A stretch of DNA of 64,000 bases. Origin: Botrimarina mediterranea (GTDB taxonomy: Bacteria > Planctomycetota > Planctomycetia > Pirellulales > Lacipirellulaceae). A program made the position numbers and the translations under genes. Below, piece after piece: positions 58,877 to 64,000 of this stretch. The notes under the pieces were generated by a model, which worked only from the letters and a program-made list of their open reading frames with translations, was not told where the DNA came from and did not search any database. The stretch spans positions 5,268,862-5,332,861 of the forward strand of contig NZ_CP036349.1 of assembly GCF_007753265.1 (NCBI RefSeq). The letters run 5' to 3'. Position 1 is the first letter of the stretch. Every line of letters begins with the position of its first letter.

Positions 58877-59195
58877 GGCGAGCCGGGAGCGTCAGCGACC
58901 GGAGTGAAGCGGGTACTCACGTCACTCTCCGGTCGCTGACCAGGATTATGCAAGGGCTAGCGGCGCGAAGTATGGTCGGTGGTTAAATCCAAGAAGCGTA
59001 AGCGCCTTGTGTCCCCCTCCACCGCTTTCGGGGGAGGGGCTAGGGGAGGGGGTTGGAACCCTGGTACCCGCTTCTGCACCCTCCCCTAGCCCCTCCCTCT
59101 GAAGAAGGAGGGGGACACAACGCGCTAACGCTTCTTCTACTGCCCAACCTTGAACTGCTAGCCATTGCATAATCCTGTGACGCTCCCGGCTCGCC
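58877..59195. repeat. family A hairpin interrupted by an insertion
   Basis: The left arm starts GGCGAGCCGGGAGCGTCAGC. The right arm is complementary only when 241 bp are removed. Excising 58941-59181 (element plus one TGAC) restores a perfect hairpin stem. The loop is GGGTACTCACGTCACT. Confidence 0.9.
58941..59177. mobile_element. MITE-like foldback element with TGAC target duplication
   Basis: The 237-bp element has 21-bp terminal inverted repeats that match at 20 positions (left begins CAGGATTATGCAA). Both ends are flanked by TGAC at 58937-58940 and 59178-59181, a 4-bp target duplication. The interior is itself a long palindrome (AAGAAGCGTAAGCG, then GGGGAGGGGCTAGGGGAGGG, mirrored), around a centre containing GGTACCCGCTTC. 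No transposase is encoded, so it must be moved by a transposase in trans. The family of that transposase could not be assigned. Confidence 0.85.
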
Positions 59196-59283
59196 TTGCA
59201 ACTGCTTACCGATTCCACCTGGCGACCGTAATCGGGGTCTGGAGACCCCTCCTACAGGCAGTGGCTCGCCATCGGGGTTTGGC

Positions 59284-59305
59284 GGTGTGTATACTCGTAC
59301 ACACC
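59284..59305 (+). promoter_or_regulatory. palindromic operator of the XRE gene
   Basis: GGTGTGTA-TACTCG-TACACACC has perfect 8-bp arms, with TATACT in its centre resembling a -10 box. It is 22 bp before ATG 59328. The arrangement suits autoregulation by the encoded regulator. Confidence 0.65.
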
Positions 59306-59327
59306 CCATCTTGCCCGGACGCCCCGC

Positions 59328-59840
59328 ATGGCCCTCCCCGCCGCCAGCCGCTGGTCGATCGTCGCGCACAACGTGCGTCGGCTGATGGCGCGCGACGGGC
59401 TCACCTACGAAGAGGTCTGCGAAGCGACCGGCCTCGATGCCCGCACGCTCCGCGGCGTCCTGCGGGCCGCCAAACGCCCGCACGCCAAGACCCTGCAAAA
59501 GTTGGCTGAGGGTCTCGGCGTGACGCCCGACGAACTGTTCGCCGGCGACGAGTCGGCGGCGCGGGCCGAGTTCGACGCCGCCACCAACCCGGCGATCGAA
59601 GAAGCGGTCGAGGCCGCGCCTGACCTCTTCGACGACTGGACCCCCAGCGACTTCGGCGAGCTAGCGAGCCGCGTCGGCGCCGGAGGCGCGCTTACACCCC
59701 ACGGCGTTCGCATGGCGGCGGAGCTCATGAACGCCAACCGCCAAACCATCGACCGCGCCCGGATCGTGCTCGAGAGCCGCGAAGCCGAGGCGTTACGCGT
59801 CGTGATCGATGCGTTGTACGAAAGAGCGACCGCCCGGTAG
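59328..59840 (+). CDS. XRE-family helix-turn-helix regulator
   Basis: The 170-residue protein starts at ATG 59328. Residues 12-70 form an XRE/Cro helix-turn-helix (VAHNVRRLMARDGLTYEEVC, ATGLDARTLRGVLRA, KTLQKLAEGLGVTPDELFA). The rest is a helical C-terminal region without a recognised effector site. The stop TAG is embedded in the family D repeat at 59837-59857. A small palindrome in front suggests autoregulation. No neighbouring toxin or phage gene was seen. Confidence 0.88.
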   Translation: MALPAASRWSIVAHNVRRLMARDGLTYEEVCEATGLDARTLRGVLRAAKRPHAKTLQKLAEGLGVTPDELFAGDESAARAEFDAATNPAIEEAVEAAPDLFDDWTPSDFGELASRVGAGGALTPHGVRMAAELMNANRQTIDRARIVLESREAEALRVVIDALYERATAR

Positions 59841-59857
59841 TGTCCGCTGTGCGGACC
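59837..59857 (+). repeat. family D repeat supplying the XRE stop codon
   Basis: GTAGTGTCCGCTGTGCGGAC matches the repeat at 43302 apart from one base. The TAG at 59838-59840 is the gene's stop. Confidence 0.85.
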
Positions 59858-60213
59858 GCTCTCAACGAGCCGGAACTCTTAAGTCTCACAAGAGCATAGA
59901 GCCGGAAGTGTTTGGATCAAAACCCGAGTGCAGGCTTCGCTTCGCTGAACATTAGGCTGCATCGAACGATGAAGCCGACGCGTTTTCGGAGCTCCCGAAT
60001 CCGACAGAGGTTGTGACAACCGACGCGCGTTGGGTCTCCATGAGCGCTAGGTAGGGGCAGCTTTTCACGCAGTGAATGGGGCGACAACCGCGCAACCCTC
60101 AGCTATGATTTCAATTGCGGAGATTCCCAGCCTGAGCGTCAGGCCGCACATTTGCGGTCTACAGGTGATAGGCAGAGACTTCCTATAACCAAGTCCGTCG
60201 GCGGAGTTCTTGA
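59841..60213. other. 373-bp AT-richer intergenic region
   Basis: Beyond the family D repeat, no other repeat or RNA was recognised. It is less GC-rich than the rest of the window, as is the following gene, which may mark transferred DNA. A promoter for the gene at 60214 should lie here but has no clear boxes. Confidence 0.5.
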
Positions 60214-60666
60214 ATGGCCTCGGACATCACCCATTCGGTTCTCGGCAAACTCACATGGTCCGCTAACCTGTCCTGCTGGGAAGGAAAGGTCGAACTCCGC
60301 CCTGGATACCCGATAAACTTGGGCATCACGACTCGGATGGATCTCGAACCAACACACAATATCGACGAGCTGCTACGATCCGCCGTCGAGATGCTGGAAT
60401 GGGCTCGGCGTTCTGAATCAGTCTGCCGCGAGCGAATCGCGGAGGAGCTGCTTGAACCTTACAATGACACCTGGGCTCCAGAGGACGCGCCCGCCCCCAT
60501 GAAACGCGGCGAGTTTGTTCAGCGGGTAACGCCGAATTCACTCACTCGCGATATTGATGGCAGTGGGTTCTTCTACTGGGCCGATGATGACATGTTTGCC
60601 GGCCATTGGATCGAGCTTCGATTCCGCAAGGACTACACGATTTCCGAAGTCGGCTTGGCAGGTTGA
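60214..60666 (+). CDS. hypothetical protein, possibly DUF2262/immunity-like
   Basis: The 150-residue protein starts at ATG 60214. [20 protein letters not shown], then [15 protein letters not shown], is a beta-sheet pattern reminiscent of small DUF2262-type domains found in immunity-like proteins. The C-terminal half has [20 protein letters not shown]. No signal peptide or helix is present. The match is weak and made from memory. Lower GC and codon choice than its neighbours suggest recent acquisition. No partner toxin gene is visible. Confidence 0.55.
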   Translation: MASDITHSVLGKLTWSANLSCWEGKVELRPGYPINLGITTRMDLEPTHNIDELLRSAVEMLEWARRSESVCRERIAEELLEPYNDTWAPEDAPAPMKRGEFVQRVTPNSLTRDIDGSGFFYWADDDMFAGHWIELRFRKDYTISEVGLAG

Positions 60667-60945
60667 CGGCTCCGAGTCCGCGCCCCGGCGAACCAAGCGT
60701 TGCACGCGAGCGGGCGGCACTGCCGGTCTTGAAGTCAAGGTCACACGCGCCCGCCTCGTGAACTTTGTCGTTAAACTACAACGGTCGCTTCTTGGCCGGG
60801 TGCCATGCTCACACCCGAAGGGGATGAGCATGTGAATCAGATACGGACTCCGACCGATCCCCAGCATGCCCATCCGCTCCGCGTGTGGGCATGGCACCCC
60901 GGCTAACTCTGTGCAAGATCGCATAGTTCGGAGAGTCGGTCGTGC

Positions 60946-60966
60946 GGTCCGCACAGCGGACCCTAC
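60946..60966 (-). repeat. family D repeat supplying the glnE stop codon
   Basis: On the minus strand it reads GTAGGGTCCGCTGTGCGGAC, identical to the copy at 43302. The TAG is the glnE stop (60963-60965). Confidence 0.9.
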
Positions 60967-63900
60967 TTACGTGCTGCTTCGAAGAGGCGGTCGAATCTGG
61001 CTCGCGTTTCTTGGCGGCAGTCTTCGACTTCGTTCACCATCGCCTTGGCGCTGGCGTAGCCGAGCAGGTAGGCGAGTTTGCGTTGCTCGCGCTCGTCGTC
61101 GGGGAACTCGTGGCGGCCGGCGGAGTTCATCAGGCGGATGCGGGACTCGACGCTGCGTTCCAAACGATAGCTGCGGCGGAAGAAGTCGGCGTCTTCCGTG
61201 GCGAGGTAGCCGCCCGCTTCGAGCGCCGTCAGCGCGTCGAGCGTGTTGGGCGTGCGGACCGAGGGGTCGTCGCCGCCGTGGCGGAGTTGGAGCATCTGGG
61301 CGAGGAACTCGGTATCGACCGTGCCGCCGGCGCCGCGCTTGAGGTTCCGCGGGCTGGCGGTCGCTTCGAGGCGGCGGCGCATGTCGCGGATCTCGTCAGC
61401 GTGCTCGGGACGCCACGCGGGGCCGTACGCCGCCTCGTTGACGGCCGCCATCGCGCGGGCTGCCGCGTCCTCGCTGCCGAAGACGACCCGCGCCTTGCAG
61501 AGCGCGAGGCGTTCCCACAACTGGCCGGCTCCGCTGGCGAAGTACTCACGCAGCGCCCTGACGCTCACCGCCAGGGTGCCGCCGCGACCGGTCGGGCGCA
61601 GGCGGGCGTCCACCTCGTAGAGCCGGCCGTAGGGCCCGAGGCGGTTGGCGACGCTGATGATCCGCTGTCCTAACTCGCCGAAGAAGTGGCCGTTGGTGGT
61701 CGAGATCGCACGGCGGGCGCGCCGCAGGTGGACCGTCGGACCGTCGGCCTCATAGAGGAAGACGAGGTCCAGGTCCGAGTGGTAGTTCGGCTCGCGGCCG
61801 CCGAGCTTACCCATCGCCAGGATGATCGCCTCGGCGGGCTCGCCTTCGCGGCCGGCGATCGCGGCCCGTTCTTCAGCGGCGGCGGGCGACTCGTCGTCGC
61901 GTGGCTCCTCCACCGGTCCGATCGTTGGTGAACCGTGCTTCTCCACCAGCGCGGCGTACTCACGGTCGGCGATGCCCGTCAGGCAGACCTGCGCCACGTC
62001 GGCCAAGGCGGCGTGCGTGTCTTGAATGTCGTCCTTGCCGAGGATGTCGCGGACGCCGACCCGCAGGTGCTGGGCGTGCTTGAAGCTGTGGAGGATCGGG
62101 TCGAGGTCCTCGGCGCCGCGCGTCAACTCGGCGAGGCTCTCTTCGAGCTGACCCGTCGTCGGCAAGCGGCCGACGAGCAGGCTGTCCATCAGCTCGTCGA
62201 TCATGCCCGGGTTGCTCGTCAGAATATCCGCCAGGTAGGGGCACGCCGCGCAGAGCATCACGTAGAGGTGCAGCGAGTCGGGGTTGCTGCTGAATAGCTC
62301 CCACAGCGCCGCCTTGCCGCCGAGCGAATCGCTGACGCGGCTGAGGTTGACGAGCGTCGCGTCGGGCTCGGGCGTTTGGGCGATCGCCGATAGCAACCGC
62401 GGCGCGATCGACGCCAGGAAGTGACGGCAACGCCTTGGCGAGAGGAACCGGATCGGCTCGGTCGCCAGCGACATCAGGTTGGCGTAAGCCGCCTTGTTGT
62501 CGGCGAACGGGTAGCGTCCCAGCACGGCCTCGATCGCTTCGGGCGACGGCTCCGGGTCGTTGACGAGGTCGACCTCCGGCTCGGCGACATGGTCGTCGTG
62601 GAAAGCGTCGTGAAGCAGGTGGTCGAGGATGCGGCGGTTGACCTCGGTCCGCAGGCGGAAGTCGGCCTGGAACGCCTCGAGCGCCGTTAAGTCCTTCTTG
62701 TCCGTAAAGCCCATCCGCACCGCGACCTTACGCAGCTCGTCGGCGTCTTCGGGGAGCGTGTGCGTTTGCAGGTCGAAGACGATCTGCAAGCGGTGCTCCA
62801 GCTTGCGGAGGAACTCGTAGTTCTCCGTCAGGTGGATGCGCTCCTGCGGCGTCAGGCAGCCTGCCTTCTCCAGGCGCTGGATCGCGTCGAGCGTCGTGCC
62901 GGTGCGCACTTCGGGGAGCGTGCCGCCGTTGAGCAGTTGCAGGAACTGGATCACGAACTCGATGTCGCGGATGCCGCCGTGGCCCGTCTTGACGTCGCTG
63001 GCGTCGTCCCCTTCGCCGGTCGAGAGGCTCTCGATGCGGCGCTTGAGCGACTTGATGCCGGCGATGTCGGCCATCGTCAGGTAGCGGCGGTAGACCCATG
63101 GCTCGAGCACGTTGAGCAATCGCCCGCCCAGCGCCAGGTCGCCGGCCACCGGCCGGGCCTTGATCATCGCCTGGCGTTCCCAGGTGCGGCCGCGCGTGTC
63201 GTAGTAGGCGATCATCGCGTCGATCGGCTGCACCAGCGGACCGCGCGAGCCCTCGGGCCGCAGCCGCATGTCGATGCGGTAGCAGCTGCCGTGCTCGGAC
63301 GACTCGCCGACGAGCTTCACGAGGTCGCGCGCCAAGCGGTCGAAGTACTCACGGTTGGTCGTCGGGCGTGAGTGATCGGTCTGGCCCTCCTCTTCGTAGA
63401 GGAAGACCAGGTCGATGTCGCTGGAGTAATTGAGCTCGACGCCGCCGAGCTTCCCCATCGCCAGCACGCAGAAGCGGGCCCGCTCGCCGTCGCGCCGCAG
63501 CGGCACGCCGAAGCGTTCTTCGAGTCGCCCCGCCAAGAACACCAGCGCCGCTTCGAGGATCGCGTCGGCGAGGTAAGAGATCTGCCGGGCGACGACCGCG
63601 ACGCTCTGGCCGCGGACGATGTCGCCGTAAGCGATGCGGGTGGTTTCGCGCCGCTTCGCGCGACGCAGGGCGGCGCTGACGCGGGCCCAGTCGGTAAGCC
63701 CGCCGACCTCGCTGACGAGCTCATCGACGAGAACCTCGCGCGCGACGGGACGGCCCTCGGTCATGCGGACGAGGTCGTAGCACTCTTGGTCACGGACGAG
63801 CTGGTCGGCGAGGTATTGGCTCGACGAGAGGAGCTGCAAGAGTTGCGGCAGCGCGTCGCGGTCGCGCTCGAACAGCGCGGCGGTCGAGAGCGGGTTGCGG

Positions 63901-64000
63901 GCCCCGGCGAGGAACCGTTCGAGGTTCCGCAGGGCCATCGTCGGGTCGGCGAGACGCGGCTCGGTGACGTTGAATTGCGTCTGGATCAGACCGACCAGAT
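60963..64000 (-). CDS. glnE: glutamine synthetase adenylyltransferase/deadenylyltransferase GlnE, 5' end cut off by the window
   Basis: GlnE attaches and removes AMP from glutamine synthetase in response to PII and glutamine. The frame has no stop up to the right edge, so the first residues lie outside; ATG 63938 is internal or an alternative start. At least 1011 residues are visible. Both nucleotidyltransferase halves are complete: LAMGKLGGVELNYSSDIDLV in the N-terminal half and LAMGKLGGREPNYHSDLDLV in the C-terminal half, with paired aspartates. GHGGIRDIEFVIQ and GAGGTVDTEFLAQ are the second conserved pair. The C-terminal end is intact. PII and GlnD, which control it, are encoded at 4.9-8.0 kb. 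Confidence 0.95.
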   Translation of the reverse strand, partial: LVGLIQTQFNVTEPRLADPTMALRNLERFLAGARNPLSTAALFERDRDALPQLLQLLSSSQYLADQLVRDQECYDLVRMTEGRPVAREVLVDELVSEVGGLTDWARVSAALRRAKRRETTRIAYGDIVRGQSVAVVARQISYLADAILEAALVFLAGRLEERFGVPLRRDGERARFCVLAMGKLGGVELNYSSDIDLVFLYEEEGQTDHSRPTTNREYFDRLARDLVKLVGESSEHGSCYRIDMRLRPEGSRGPLVQPIDAMIAYYDTRGRTWERQAMIKARPVAGDLALGGRLLNVLEPWVYRRYLTMADIAGIKSLKRRIESLSTGEGDDASDVKTGHGGIRDIEFVIQFLQLLNGGTLPEVRTGTTLDAIQRLEKAGCLTPQERIHLTENYEFLRKLEHRLQIVFDLQTHTLPEDADELRKVAVRMGFTDKKDLTALEAFQADFRLRTEVNRRILDHLLHDAFHDDHVAEPEVDLVNDPEPSPEAIEAVLGRYPFADNKAAYANLMSLATEPIRFLSPRRCRHFLASIAPRLLSAIAQTPEPDATLVNLSRVSDSLGGKAALWELFSSNPDSLHLYVMLCAACPYLADILTSNPGMIDELMDSLLVGRLPTTGQLEESLAELTRGAEDLDPILHSFKHAQHLRVGVRDILGKDDIQDTHAALADVAQVCLTGIADREYAALVEKHGSPTIGPVEEPRDDESPAAAEERAAIAGREGEPAEAIILAMGKLGGREPNYHSDLDLVFLYEADGPTVHLRRARRAISTTNGHFFGELGQRIISVANRLGPYGRLYEVDARLRPTGRGGTLAVSVRALREYFASGAGQLWERLALCKARVVFGSEDAAARAMAAVNEAAYGPAWRPEHADEIRDMRRRLEATASPRNLKRGAGGTVDTEFLAQMLQLRHGGDDPSVRTPNTLDALTALEAGGYLATEDADFFRRSYRLERSVESRIRLMNSAGRHEFPDDEREQRKLAYLLGYASAKAMVNEVEDCRQETRARFDRLFEAARK

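Larger units (their letters stand above)
58806..59257. repeat. outer inverted repeat, family C arms
   Basis: CTGTAGGAGGGGTCTCCA at 58806-58823 and its exact reverse complement at 59240-59257 face each other across the nested elements. They belong to the same family as the copies at 25187, 34004 and 45267, with GGGG in place of GGCG. Confidence 0.8.
58802..59327. other. 526-bp intergenic region holding nested repeats
   Basis: From outside in it contains the family C arms (58806-58823 and 59240-59257), the interrupted family A hairpin (58877-59195) and a 237-bp foldback element (58941-59177). The operator of the XRE gene is at 59284-59305. No coding sequence was recognised. Confidence 0.8.

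Noticed and set aside
58941-59177. Could be a terminator or a structured RNA
   Set aside because: Terminal repeats plus the TGAC duplication and the disrupted hairpin point to insertion of a mobile element.

Overview
The window is about 64 kb of GC-rich DNA that reads as a chromosomal segment of a planctomycete. The best fit is the order Pirellulales, in or near Lacipirellulaceae. This placement is inferred from gene content: three DUF1559 pseudopilin-like proteins ending in H-X9-DG, several PEP-CTERM proteins (two with dockerin repeats), a PqaA-type protein, a Uma2 protein, an EF-G paralogue, a short Cys-rich secreted protein, and frequent GTG/TTG starts with few Shine-Dalgarno sites. No rRNA, tRNA, CRISPR array or prophage was seen. 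One small non-autonomous mobile element was found.

Layout, left to right. 1-4.2 kb: a truncated ferredoxin-reductase-type oxidoreductase, an unknown membrane-anchored protein, chorismate synthase, and a toxin-antitoxin pair with a visible promoter. 4.2-8.7 kb: a minus-strand run of corrinoid adenosyltransferase, PII protein, GlnD and an ion channel whose start overlaps the glnD stop. 9-16 kb: secreted and cell-surface genes (PEP-CTERM proteins, dockerin, two DUF1559 proteins). 16-31 kb: mostly housekeeping genes (IMP dehydrogenase, RecQ, a matrixin-like protease, alpha/beta hydrolase, a TPR-like protein, a response regulator). 31-38 kb: glyA, a metallopeptidase-lectin fusion and a large AsmA-like protein. 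38-43.4 kb: EF-G paralogue, Cys-rich protein, a third DUF1559 protein and a tandem pair of related PEP-CTERM proteins. 43.8-48.4 kb: a GntR/ABC-ATPase/ABC-permease operon with its own operator, flanked by direct repeats. 48.7-64 kb: aminotransferase, inositol-phosphate synthase, a histone-H1-like protein, DEAD-box helicase, a solute-binding lipoprotein, metallo-beta-lactamase-fold protein, flavin monooxygenase, an unknown nucleic-acid-binding protein, an XRE regulator, and glnE running off the right edge.

Functional links. GlnD, PII and GlnE together make up the classical nitrogen-signalling cascade controlling glutamine synthetase. The DUF1559 and PEP-CTERM/dockerin genes look like parts of an exported surface system. 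The GntR-ABC operon looks like an autoregulated transporter unit.

The most unusual content is non-coding. Gene ends are decorated by several families of short hairpin repeats. One family keeps a conserved loop while its stems differ between copies. Another contributes the stop codon of two genes and lies out of frame in a third, lengthening its protein. A 237-bp foldback element with 21-bp terminal repeats and a TGAC target duplication has inserted into one of these hairpins.
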